Positions 1 through 7,656 of a stretch of DNA of 64,000 bases are shown here, piece after piece; the first letter of the stretch is position 1, and each line of letters begins with the position of its first letter. A program made the position numbers and the translations under genes. Source of the stretch: SAR202 cluster bacterium (GTDB taxonomy: Bacteria; Chloroflexota; Dehalococcoidia; Lucifugimonadales; UBA2985); NCBI GenBank assembly GCA_009391535.1, contig VFHP01000024.1:145976-209975 (forward strand), written 5' to 3'. The notes under the pieces are model-generated. The model saw only the letters and a list, made by a program, of their open reading frames with translations. It was not told where the DNA came from and searched no databases.

Positions 1-48
1 TACCTACGAGTCCTGTTGTTTTTATAAAAATATCAGGGACAATTCTTT

Positions 49-1275
49 TTAGAAAATTTTGCCATCGTTGTAGAAGCCGGTTTTAAGGTTTTCTAATTTG
101 TCCCATTTGGCGAAAACCTGTTTAGCTGATGTTATGCTTGAGCCAACTTGGAATTTGTGGTCCGTTTTAGCTAATAATTCTTCTAGTGCTTCTAAGAAGG
201 TGAGGACGTTAGTCTCTTGTGACGATTCTCCCATTAGTCCTATTCTCCAAATCTTGCCAGCTAAGGGCCCAAATCCACCGGCAATCTCTATTCCATATTC
301 AGATAGGAGTGACTTTCTTATGGTGGCTTCATCTACAGTATCGGGTATAATTGGAGCGGTCAGAGGCGGGGCTTGATATCCGTCCTGTGCTAATATTTCA
401 AATCCTAGAGCCTTGAGGCCTTCCTTTAATGCTTCGGCATTGGTTTGATGTCTATGTACTCTATTAGGCATGCCTTCTTCTATCGCCATAGAGAGGGCTT
501 CTCTTACGGCGTATATTATTGGCATAGAAGCTGTATGATGGTATGTGCGGTCGCTAATCCAGTACTTTTCTAATAGGAGCAAATCCAAGTAAAAACTTTG
601 AATACTGGTGGACCTGTTTTTGATTTTTTCTACGGCTTTATCACTAAGTGTTATTGGAGACAAACCCGGAGGTGCTCCAACACATTTTTGTGTGGCACTG
701 TAGCATATGTCTACTCCCCACTCATCTATTTTCATCTCTATGCCACCTAAGGATGTTACGCAATCTGCTAAAAACAGGGCTCCTTGTCTATGTGCAATAT
801 CGGCCAAAGGTTTTAGTGGCTGTATTACACCTGTAGATGTTTCGACGTGTACGGCTGCTAGTAGTGCTAATTTATCGGTTGATTTGACTGCTTTTTCAAC
901 GTCTGACAAATTTAGTGGGTGGCCCCAATCAGCAGAAACAGTGGTGACGTTTGCTCCACATCGTTCTGCTATATCGGCTATCCTTTGACCAAATAATCCG
1001 TTTACTCCTACTACTACATTATCTCCAGGCTCCAAAATATTTACCAAAGCTGCTTCCATTCCGGATGTGCCTGTACCAGATAGAGGTAACGTAAACTTGT
1101 TAGATGTACCGAACAGTACTTTAAGCATGGCGACTAATTCATCCATTACTTTTAGAAAGGTAGGATCCAGATAACCCATAATAGGCATGGACATGGCGTT
1201 GATTACCCTGGCATTCACGTTACTAGGGCCTGGGCCTAGTAAGAGTCTGTCTTTAGGTTCTGTAAGATGGTCCAT
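49..1275 (-). CDS. PLP-dependent alanine/serine-glyoxylate aminotransferase family protein
   Basis: Class V, fold-type I aminotransferase that would transfer an amino group from alanine or serine to glyoxylate or a related 2-oxo acid in the cytoplasm. The LLGPGPSNV opening, the GTGTSGMEA cofactor-phosphate loop and the SATQKCVGAPPG segment carrying the PLP lysine are all present, and about 408 residues is normal for the family. I chose ATG at 1275 because AAGGA lies 8 bases upstream; a GTG eight codons earlier (1299) has no ribosome site. Its own promoter (1322-1350) contains inverted repeats, so it may be regulated. Purine catabolic (PucG-like) and photorespiratory-type members look alike, so the true substrate pair is not determined from sequence. 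Confidence 0.9.
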   Translation of the reverse strand: MDHLTEPKDRLLLGPGPSNVNARVINAMSMPIMGYLDPTFLKVMDELVAMLKVLFGTSNKFTLPLSGTGTSGMEAALVNILEPGDNVVVGVNGLFGQRIADIAERCGANVTTVSADWGHPLNLSDVEKAVKSTDKLALLAAVHVETSTGVIQPLKPLADIAHRQGALFLADCVTSLGGIEMKIDEWGVDICYSATQKCVGAPPGLSPITLSDKAVEKIKNRSTSIQSFYLDLLLLEKYWISDRTYHHTASMPIIYAVREALSMAIEEGMPNRVHRHQTNAEALKEGLKALGFEILAQDGYQAPPLTAPIIPDTVDEATIRKSLLSEYGIEIAGGFGPLAGKIWRIGLMGESSQETNVLTFLEALEELLAKTDHKFQVGSSITSAKQVFAKWDKLENLKTGFYNDGKIF

Positions 1276-1300
1276 TCTTATTTCCTTCGTCTGTGACACA

Positions 1301-1322
1301 TCAAATTGTGAGAATAATTTGA
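1301..1322. repeat. Inverted repeat, operator-like, TCAAATT-N8-AATTTGA
   Basis: Perfect 7-base arms (1301-1307 and 1316-1322) separated by 8 bases. It sits between the -10 box and the start of the leftward aminotransferase gene, where a repressor or a leader hairpin could act. The geometry suits a dimeric regulator, but no family consensus is recognised. Confidence 0.45.
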
Positions 1323-1350
1323 TAATATATTACCTATAAACATAGGTCAA
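1322..1350 (-). promoter_or_regulatory. Promoter of the aminotransferase gene
   Basis: On the minus strand TTGACC (1345-1350) is followed by a 17-base spacer and TATTAT (1322-1327). A second inverted repeat, ACCTAT-AAAC-ATAGGT (1332-1347), fills the spacer and overlaps the -35 box, which is a typical repressor-site position. Confidence 0.55.
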
Positions 1351-1433
1351 CAGAAGCATGTGAGTTTTCGTCTTCTTGGGCGTTGTGGTAATGTATGATA
1401 TGTTTGATATTCTGAAATCAATAGAGTTTATTA

Positions 1434-2177
1434 ATGTATTTTGAAAAAGGCGAGGAAACATCCCCTAAAGGGCACGCGTTAGTGTATTTTAGAGATCGGA
1501 ACGACACAGATAGTATATTTGCTACCTATATCATAGCTCTCCCCATATCTGTGGATGTTTCTAAGTATATTCCACCTATGTTTGCCTCACAAATGCAAGG
1601 CATGACTACTCAAGATTTAAATGGATTCGCGTTTCCACCAATGCCGGAGAAAATGGATAATATAGAGAGCGTTAGAAATCTTGCTGAAATCCGAGGTGAT
1701 GATTTGATTGATGGTGGGACTGGTAATTTGACTGATCCAATGGAATCTATGAATATGGTTAATGAATTGCAACAAGAGTATACAAAGTTATGGGAAAATT
1801 CTCTGGCAAATCAGAATGATGAACAAGTATTAGATTCTGTTAAGGACGTAATATATGAATTCATGGGCGAACCGGATAAATTAAGTGAATTGTCCAAATT
1901 AGTGGGTAAATTACGGTTTGCGTCTGAAGGGCATGAAGGATTTTATAATAGATCCTTGATAGAGGAAGTGGAATCCGAAATATTATCTTTAGCCAGATAC
2001 CTACCAGTAAATTATAATATAAAGTCATTAATTCAGTGTACAAAATTAGAATCTGATTCTGGATCAGTGTTGGCTCAGTTGTATTTGGAGAGATGTTATA
2101 AACTTTATGAAGAAGATTACATTGAACTGCAAAGCATTGAAGATAAAATCAAATCGTTTGAATCGGATCAACAGTGA
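1434..2177 (+). CDS. Hypothetical acidic protein, 247 aa
   Basis: I do not recognise this protein. It has no signal peptide or membrane segment. The N-terminal 65 residues look beta-rich (ALVYFRDRNDTDSIFATYIIAL). A loop rich in Pro, Met and Gly follows (around 55-100), and the C-terminal half is acidic and probably helical. An in-frame stop at 1422-1424 limits the start to ATG 1434, which has only a weak ribosome site. It lies 127 bases ahead of purA on the same strand, but purA has its own promoter, so a shared operon is uncertain. Codon use resembles its neighbours and the frame is fully open over 744 bases, so it is probably a real lineage-specific gene. Confidence 0.7.
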   Translation: MYFEKGEETSPKGHALVYFRDRNDTDSIFATYIIALPISVDVSKYIPPMFASQMQGMTTQDLNGFAFPPMPEKMDNIESVRNLAEIRGDDLIDGGTGNLTDPMESMNMVNELQQEYTKLWENSLANQNDEQVLDSVKDVIYEFMGEPDKLSELSKLVGKLRFASEGHEGFYNRSLIEEVESEILSLARYLPVNYNIKSLIQCTKLESDSGSVLAQLYLERCYKLYEEDYIELQSIEDKIKSFESDQQ

Positions 2178-2252
2178 TAACAATGCAAGTTAGTAGCTTT
2201 CTATATGTGTTGCATATCTGGTATGAATTCTCTTCCCAATTAAGGATTGGTT

Positions 2253-2261
2253 TGGTATACT
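2253..2261 (+). promoter_or_regulatory. Extended -10 promoter of purA
   Basis: TGGTATACT is an extended -10 element (TGn followed by TATACT), 44 bases ahead of the purA start. No convincing -35 box lies upstream, which is usual for this promoter class. Confidence 0.4.
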
Positions 2262-2304
2262 CATCGAGGCTTTTTTAGGCACAAATTTAATATTTAGGTG
2301 GAAA

Positions 2305-3594
2305 ATGCCTGCGTACGCAATAATTGGTGGTCAATGGGGTGACGAGGGAAAAGGTAAAGTAGTTGATCTTCTTTCTGAGAAGGCAGATATTGTCGCTCGA
2401 TTTAATGGCGGTAATAATGCGGGACATACAGTCATAAACAACATGGGGAATTTTAAATTCCATCTGATACCTGTAGGCATTTTGAGGCCAAATTGTATTG
2501 CTTTGATCGGAAACGGTGTTGTAGTTAATCCGGATGCCTTCGCAGCTGAACTAGCCACATTGCATGAAAGTGATGTTAACACCTCGAATTTAATCATCAG
2601 CGAAAAGGCTCATTTAATAATGCCTTACCATATTAAACTGGATGAATTGGAGGAACGTCGCAGATCCGAGATAGGGGAGGCAATTGGTACAACTGGCATG
2701 GGCATCGGACCTGTTTATATGGATAAAACCTCTAGGATAGGTCTCAGAATGATAGATCTTTTGGATAAAAACACACTATTTCATAAGTTGGAAGTGGTTT
2801 TGAAGCAGAAGAATGATGTTATATCGAAATTATATGGAGGAGATCCTGTAGACTTGGATTACTCCTATGAACGTTGCTTGGTATGGGCAGAGGAATTGGC
2901 GAGTTATATCAAACCAATTGAGCCAGTGTTATATGATGCTTTATCGAGTGGGAAGAAAATTATGTTGGAGGGGGCCCAAGGGGCAATGTTAGACTTGGAT
3001 CACGGGACATATCCATATGTTACTTCATCCTCCCCTTCTGTTGGAGGTGCTTGTACTGGTCTGGGCATTAGTCCGAGAGATATTACGGGCGTAGCAGGTG
3101 TCTACAAAGCCTATACCACACGAGTTGGTTCTGGTGCCCTTCCTACAGAACTGCACGACGAAATTGGTGAATTTATAAGAGAGAAAGCCGGAGAATATGG
3201 TACAACTACCGGCAGGCCTCGTCGCTGTGGTTGGTTTGATGGAGTAGCCGCACGTTATTCTTCCATGATAAATGGATTCACTTCAGCCATATTGACTAGG
3301 TTGGATGTTTTAGATGGAATATCACCCATAAGAATTTGCACTAGTTATAAATATAATGGTAAGCAGTTGACTGAATTCCCGGCCGATGCATTGATATTAG
3401 AAAATTGCGAACCAGTATACGAAGATATGCCTGGATGGGATAAGCCTACAGCCAGTGTTACAAGTCTTGATGATTTACCTCAGGAAGCCTTGAATTACAT
3501 AGAGAGATTAAGTGAAATAATAGGATGTCCAATAGACATGATATCGACTGGCCCTGGTAGGGAAGAGGCTATAATAGTGAAACCTATATTCTAA
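2305..3594 (+). CDS. purA: Adenylosuccinate synthetase
   Basis: Joins IMP and aspartate using GTP, the first committed step from IMP to AMP. Diagnostic segments are GGQWGDEGKGKVVD at the N-terminus (GTP loop with catalytic Asp), NAGHTV (catalytic His), GTTGMGIGPVYMDKTSR, EGAQGAMLDLDHGTYPYV, and TTTGRPRRCGWFD. Its 429 residues match the family. ATG 2305 is preceded by AGGTGG at short spacing. It ends 7 bases from the convergent clpC gene, leaving no room for a separate terminator. The GTTGMGIGP and GSGALPTEL segments differ slightly from the commoner GTTGRGIGP and GEGPFPTEL, but catalytic residues are intact. Confidence 0.97.
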   Translation: MPAYAIIGGQWGDEGKGKVVDLLSEKADIVARFNGGNNAGHTVINNMGNFKFHLIPVGILRPNCIALIGNGVVVNPDAFAAELATLHESDVNTSNLIISEKAHLIMPYHIKLDELEERRRSEIGEAIGTTGMGIGPVYMDKTSRIGLRMIDLLDKNTLFHKLEVVLKQKNDVISKLYGGDPVDLDYSYERCLVWAEELASYIKPIEPVLYDALSSGKKIMLEGAQGAMLDLDHGTYPYVTSSSPSVGGACTGLGISPRDITGVAGVYKAYTTRVGSGALPTELHDEIGEFIREKAGEYGTTTGRPRRCGWFDGVAARYSSMINGFTSAILTRLDVLDGISPIRICTSYKYNGKQLTEFPADALILENCEPVYEDMPGWDKPTASVTSLDDLPQEALNYIERLSEIIGCPIDMISTGPGREEAIIVKPIF

Positions 3595-3601
3595 TGTGGG
3601 T

Positions 3602-6055
3602 CTATTGAGTTACAAGGACAGGTTTTCTGCCTTTAGCCTTTTTTATCTCTATATTATTATCCTTCAAGTCTATAACTATTGTATCTCCAGATCTAAAATC
3701 ACCGGACAAGAGTTTGTTTGATATGGGATTTTCGATGTATCTTTGAACTGCTCTCCGGAGTGGTCTGGCTCCATATTCTGGATCGAAAGCTTCACTACAT
3801 AGCCATGTTTTGGCCTTGTCTTTTATCAACAATCCAATTTTAAGTTCAGAAAGTCTGTTGCTAAGTTCTTCTACGAGTAGATTAACAATGTCTTTCAGTT
3901 GTTCAACGGTCAGAGAATCAAAAATTACAATTTCATCGATTCGATTCAGCAATTCAGGCCGAAAGGTTTTCTTTAGAGACTCTTCTATGTGGGATCGTAT
4001 CTTTTCTTGTTCTGTGATAGATGTGTCTCCTCTGAGAAACCCCATATTGCTTCTGATGTTCTCATTAGTTCCCAGATTGCTCGTCATTATTATGATAGTG
4101 TTCTTAAAATTCACTGTTCTACCTTGGCTATCTGTTAAGCGACCGTCTTCGAGTATTTGCAGTAGTATATTGAATACATCTGGGTGTGCTTTCTCAATTT
4201 CATCAAATAGGATTACTCTAAAGGGACGTCTCCTTACTAATTCCGTAAGTTGTCCTCCTTCATCATGTCCTATGTAGCCAGGTGGTGAACCCACTAGTTT
4301 CGATACACTGTGTTTTTCCATATATTCTGACATGTCTATTCTTATCATGTTATCTTCATGATCGAATAGAAATTCTGCTAAACTTCTAGCTAGTTCTGTT
4401 TTGCCAACACCTGTAGGTCCCAAAAATATGAAACTACCTATGGGTCGCTTTGGGTCTCTGAGTCCTGCCATGGATCTGCGAGTAGCTTCGGATATTATAG
4501 TTATTGCATTATCTTGACCAACTACTCTGTTGTGGAGACGTTTCTCCATGTGAAGCAGTTTCTCAGTTTCATTTTCCAACATTTCTCTGGTTGGTATTCC
4601 AGTCCATTCTGATATAAGATCACCTATATCTTTTTCCGTGACAGTCATTTCCACTTTATGGTCTTTCAGCCATTCCTGATGCCCGTAGTCATATTCCCTT
4701 TCTTGATTGAGCCTTTCGGTACGGAATTCGGCTGCTTTCTCGTAATCTTCTCTTTGTGAAGCTGCCTCTTCTTGGTATTGAAGCTGTTGTATAGAATTTT
4801 CCTTTTCTCTTAACTCAGTTGGAAAACTTTCAGAATCTAGGCGCAACTTGCTTGCAGCTTCATCTATCAAGTCGACAGCTTTATCAGGAAGGTTTCTATC
4901 TGTGATGTACCTATTACTTAACTTAACCGCGGCTACTAAAGCGGATTCATCTATCTTGACTCTATGATGAGATTCATATTTGGGGGACAATCCTTTTAGC
5001 ATTTCTATCGCAGTTTCCATATCAGGTTCTTCTAAATATATAGGTTGGAACCTTCTTTCAAGTGCGGCGTCCCTTTCGATGTGTTTCCTGTATTCGTTTA
5101 ATGTTGTGGCACCAATACACTGTAATTCGCCTCTGGCTAGGGCAGGTTTCATCAAGTTGCTGGCATCTATAGCACCTTCAGCCGCCCCAGCTCCGACTAC
5201 AGTGTGAATTTCGTCGATAAATAATATAACTTCACCTTTAGCTTGCTTGATTTCGTCCATCACACTTTTTAGGCGTTCTTCGAATTCACCTCTAAATTTA
5301 CTCCCGGCTATTAGTGATCCCATATCCAGCGCCAACAGTTTTTTACCTTTTATAGCCGATGGGACATCGCCAGAGATTATACGTTGTGCGAGAGCTTCGG
5401 CTATTGCGGTCTTACCCACTCCCGCTTCTCCTATGATTACTGGATTGTTTTTCGTACGGCGGGTTATAGTTTGCATTACGCGTTTAATCTCAAGGTTTCT
5501 TCCGATTATTGGATCGAGTTGGCCTTTATTAGCCATTTCAGTAAGATCAACACTATATTTCTCTAAAGATCTATATCGGCTCTCTGCTCTTGGGTCTGTT
5601 ACTCTGTGCCCTCCCCTTATAGACGCGAGGGCTTGATATATTTTTTCCTGCGTTATACCAAACTCGGTTAATATAGTGCGTGAGTCCCCTTGGGTGTCTT
5701 GGGAAATTGCTATTAACAGATGTTCTGCCCCAATAAATTCATCTTTAAATCTATCAGCCTCTTCCTTTGCTTTTTCTATTAGTGTATTGGCCCGTGGGGT
5801 TATGTAAAGCTGAGAGTTTTCATATGCGTTCTTAGGCATTGATTCTAGAACTATTTCAACCTTCTTGGTAATTGTATCTAGTGACAACCCTATTTCTTGG
5901 AGTATTTTGGAAGTTACTCCATTGCTAATTTCTAGCAACGCGAGCAGTACGTGCTCGACATCCCATTGACTGTGCCTATATCTTCTGACAATTGCTTGAG
6001 ACAAGTTCAGTACTTCCTGTCCTTGTTCTGTGAAATCATCCGGTTTAAGTACCAT
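3602..6055 (-). CDS. clpC: ATP-dependent Clp protease ATPase subunit, ClpC type
   Basis: Hsp100 unfoldase of 817 residues that feeds proteins to ClpP or disaggregates them. Order: Clp N-terminal repeat domain (1-150), AAA+ module 1 with Walker [15 protein letters not shown], a short middle segment, AAA+ module 2 with Walker [15 protein letters not shown], and the C-terminal D2-small domain. The middle segment contains an UVR-like motif ([12 protein letters not shown]) and is far shorter than the roughly 120-residue coiled coil of ClpB, so ClpC is the better call despite the heat-shock context. The start is firm: AGGAGG lies 8 bases before ATG 6055. It is the last gene of dnaJ-hspR-clpC, 41 bases after hspR, so HspR control is likely. 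Confidence 0.92.
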   Translation of the reverse strand: MVLKPDDFTEQGQEVLNLSQAIVRRYRHSQWDVEHVLLALLEISNGVTSKILQEIGLSLDTITKKVEIVLESMPKNAYENSQLYITPRANTLIEKAKEEADRFKDEFIGAEHLLIAISQDTQGDSRTILTEFGITQEKIYQALASIRGGHRVTDPRAESRYRSLEKYSVDLTEMANKGQLDPIIGRNLEIKRVMQTITRRTKNNPVIIGEAGVGKTAIAEALAQRIISGDVPSAIKGKKLLALDMGSLIAGSKFRGEFEERLKSVMDEIKQAKGEVILFIDEIHTVVGAGAAEGAIDASNLMKPALARGELQCIGATTLNEYRKHIERDAALERRFQPIYLEEPDMETAIEMLKGLSPKYESHHRVKIDESALVAAVKLSNRYITDRNLPDKAVDLIDEAASKLRLDSESFPTELREKENSIQQLQYQEEAASQREDYEKAAEFRTERLNQEREYDYGHQEWLKDHKVEMTVTEKDIGDLISEWTGIPTREMLENETEKLLHMEKRLHNRVVGQDNAITIISEATRRSMAGLRDPKRPIGSFIFLGPTGVGKTELARSLAEFLFDHEDNMIRIDMSEYMEKHSVSKLVGSPPGYIGHDEGGQLTELVRRRPFRVILFDEIEKAHPDVFNILLQILEDGRLTDSQGRTVNFKNTIIIMTSNLGTNENIRSNMGFLRGDTSITEQEKIRSHIEESLKKTFRPELLNRIDEIVIFDSLTVEQLKDIVNLLVEELSNRLSELKIGLLIKDKAKTWLCSEAFDPEYGARPLRRAVQRYIENPISNKLLSGDFRSGDTIVIDLKDNNIEIKKAKGRKPVLVTQ

Positions 6056-6096
6056 TTTAATGACCTCCTAAGTACTTATTGTTTCTTCATGATTAT

Positions 6097-6432
6097 TTAC
6101 ATGCGTCTAATATTTCTGGTATGTGATAGTTGTTGATTTAGGTTCAACACTTGTTTTTCTAAGTCACTTATCCGTTCCATCAATTGCATAACTACTTGAA
6201 CTCCTGCGAGGTTGATGCCCAATTCATCGGTAAGGGACTTGATGCTTCTGAGTTTTTCTATATCTTTTTGAGAATATAGCCTTATGTTCCCTCTGGATCG
6301 AGCCGGTTCAAGTAGCCCTTCCCTTTCGTAATAACGTAATGTTTGGGTGTGCACTCTAACCATCCGTGCAGCTACACTTATAACAAAGCAAGGATCGTTG
6401 TCATCCCACATATTATTTCTTGGACCAACCAT
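6097..6432 (-). CDS. hspR: HspR heat-shock repressor, MerR family
   Basis: DNA-binding repressor of heat-shock genes, 111 residues. The MerR helix-turn-helix plus wing is clear: FVISVAARMVRVHTQTLRYYEREGL-type core, then RLYSQKDIEKLRSI. A C-terminal coiled coil follows for dimerisation (VMQLMERISDLEKQV). ATG 6432 follows AAGGAG and lies one base after the dnaJ stop, so translation is probably coupled. HspR usually sits beside dnaK-grpE-dnaJ and represses its own operon with DnaK as co-repressor. Here it sits between a DnaJ-like gene and clpC with no dnaK in the window. Confidence 0.9.
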   Translation of the reverse strand: MVGPRNNMWDDNDPCFVISVAARMVRVHTQTLRYYEREGLLEPARSRGNIRLYSQKDIEKLRSIKSLTDELGINLAGVQVVMQLMERISDLEKQVLNLNQQLSHTRNIRRM

Positions 6433-6433
6433 T

Positions 6434-7303
6434 TTACTCCTTACTTTCTCGAAGGGATTTTAATTTCAGGAACAGTTCTTTTTCTTCCTTAGATAATGCC
6501 GTCGGTATTCTTATATGTGCAGACAGATACATGTTTCCTCGTTTATCAGGAGATTTGAGCAAAGGCATGCCTTTTCCTGATAACCTGAAGGAGGTTCCAT
6601 TTTGTGTTTCAGGAGGAACTGTGAAAAGGATTCTTTCTCCAATTATGTTTAGTTCGATTTCGATGCCAAATATGGCATCCAATAGATCCAGATCAATCTT
6701 GGTGTGTAGATCATTACCAATTCTTTTGTAATCTTCCATTTTAGATATTTTTGTTACCAGATAAAAATTGGTTGTATGTTTATCTTGTACGTGTATTTTG
6801 GATCCATTGTCTACACCAGGTGGGATCTTTACTTCAATTTTTCTTTCATTCGACGACTCAGCGTCACCTATATTAATAACGCGGGATGTGCCAGTGAAAG
6901 CCTCTAAAAGGGTTATGTTGATGGTTTTTTCTATTTTCCTCGGTTTTGCGTTATTTGCCTTGGTTTTGTTGAACCTGTTGATTATGTCTTGTATGGAGTT
7001 TCGGTTCCCTCCAACATTACTAAATCCCCAAGTAAAATTATTCCCTTGGAATGGCCTCTCTCTCCTATGCAATTCATCCGCGTTTTTCCAGTTTTCTCCG
7101 AATGTGTCGTAGTTATTCCTGTTTTCGGTATCTGATAGAACTTCGTTGGCCTCATTAATTTGTTTGAATATGCTTTCTGCTTCTTTGTTCCCCTTGTTAA
7201 GGTCAGGGTGGTATTTTCTAGCTAAGCGCCTATAGGCTTGGCTTATTTCTTTTTGCGAAGCCTTTCTGCTAATACCTAGAACTGCATAATAGTCATTATT
7301 CAT
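6434..7303 (-). CDS. dnaJ: DnaJ/CbpA-type co-chaperone
   Basis: J-domain protein that stimulates DnaK ATP hydrolysis. The J domain occupies residues 1-70 with the HPD triad (KYHPDLNKG). A Gly/Phe-rich region follows (around 75-105), then the two beta-sandwich substrate domains ([16 protein letters not shown]). The cysteine-rich zinc finger of full-length DnaJ is absent, so it is CbpA/DnaJ2-like, and about 289 residues fits. I chose ATG 7303. An upstream TTG at 7324 would overlap the -10 box of the leftward promoter and is therefore unlikely. First gene of the dnaJ-hspR-clpC operon. Confidence 0.93.
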   Translation of the reverse strand: MNNDYYAVLGISRKASQKEISQAYRRLARKYHPDLNKGNKEAESIFKQINEANEVLSDTENRNNYDTFGENWKNADELHRRERPFQGNNFTWGFSNVGGNRNSIQDIINRFNKTKANNAKPRKIEKTINITLLEAFTGTSRVINIGDAESSNERKIEVKIPPGVDNGSKIHVQDKHTTNFYLVTKISKMEDYKRIGNDLHTKIDLDLLDAIFGIEIELNIIGERILFTVPPETQNGTSFRLSGKGMPLLKSPDKRGNMYLSAHIRIPTALSKEEKELFLKLKSLRESKE

Positions 7304-7322
7304 AACAAACCTGTGTAGTGGC

Positions 7323-7351
7323 AATATACATTAATGTGTGTGCATTGTCAA
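7323..7351 (-). promoter_or_regulatory. Promoter of dnaJ-hspR-clpC
   Basis: Minus-strand TTGACA (7346-7351), 17-base spacer, TATATT (7323-7328), with expected initiation near 7317. This strong primary-sigma promoter fits a heat-shock operon controlled by repression rather than by an alternative sigma factor. Confidence 0.65.
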
Positions 7352-7398
7352 TAAAAATGAATATGATGAATAAGCAATGTTGATAATACTGTGTTAAC

Positions 7399-7454
7399 TT
7401 TGATATATCAAAATATTCAGGGCAAGCACAAATATAATAACATTTGATATATCA
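7399..7454. repeat. Two copies of TTTGATATATCA, one a perfect 14-base palindrome
   Basis: TTTGATATATCAAA at 7399-7412 is a perfect palindrome. TTTGATATATCA recurs at 7443-7454. The centres are about 43 bases apart, close to four helical turns, which would suit cooperative binding. They lie 50-105 bases upstream of the dnaJ promoter. The motif does not match the HspR consensus CTTGAGT-N7-ACTCAAG. Confidence 0.45.
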
Positions 7455-7470
7455 TGTATTGAGTGTGTCA

Positions 7471-7492
7471 TATTTGCATTAATGGGCAAATA
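7471..7492. repeat. Inverted repeat TATTTGC-N8-GCAAATA
   Basis: Perfect 7-base arms (7471-7477 and 7486-7492) around 8 bases in the 353-base dnaJ/alaS divergent region. The remainder of that region holds the two promoters, the TTTGATATATCA pair and AT-rich sequence with no gene. Confidence 0.4.
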
Positions 7493-7594
7493 CTTATTTA
7501 CTTGAATATGTCTCTAGCTCTGAGTTTTTGTGGGTCTTAGTTAAGTAAAGTAGTTTCTATGGACTTGTTTTGGGATACTCAAGAGCAAACTCGT

Positions 7595-7623
7595 TTGACA
7601 GTGATATTGCCATAACCTAGAAT
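7595..7623 (+). promoter_or_regulatory. Promoter of alaS
   Basis: TTGACA (7595-7600), a 17-base spacer and TAGAAT (7618-7623). Transcription should begin near 7630, leaving a leader of under 30 bases, too short for a T-box or other riboswitch. Confidence 0.65.
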
Positions 7624-7656
7624 CGTGTTTAACTTTACAAGGGAAGTATTAAAGGT

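Noticed and set aside
1..48. Possible gene end at the window edge
   Set aside because: The 48 bases hold no recognisable coding, terminator or RNA signal.
3810..4277. 155-codon open frame antisense to clpC
   Set aside because: It is the mirror of a strongly conserved AAA+ coding region, and its translation is Ser/Ile-rich with no domain.
5247..5636. 129-codon plus-strand open frame
   Set aside because: It is the complement of clpC coding sequence with no independent start signal.
3602..6055. ClpB as the identity of the Hsp100 gene
   Set aside because: The long ClpB coiled-coil middle domain is missing and an UVR-like segment is present, so ClpC fits better, although HspR context is typical for clpB.
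7624..7656. T-box or other riboswitch before alaS
   Set aside because: The predicted leader is under 30 bases, too short for any such element.
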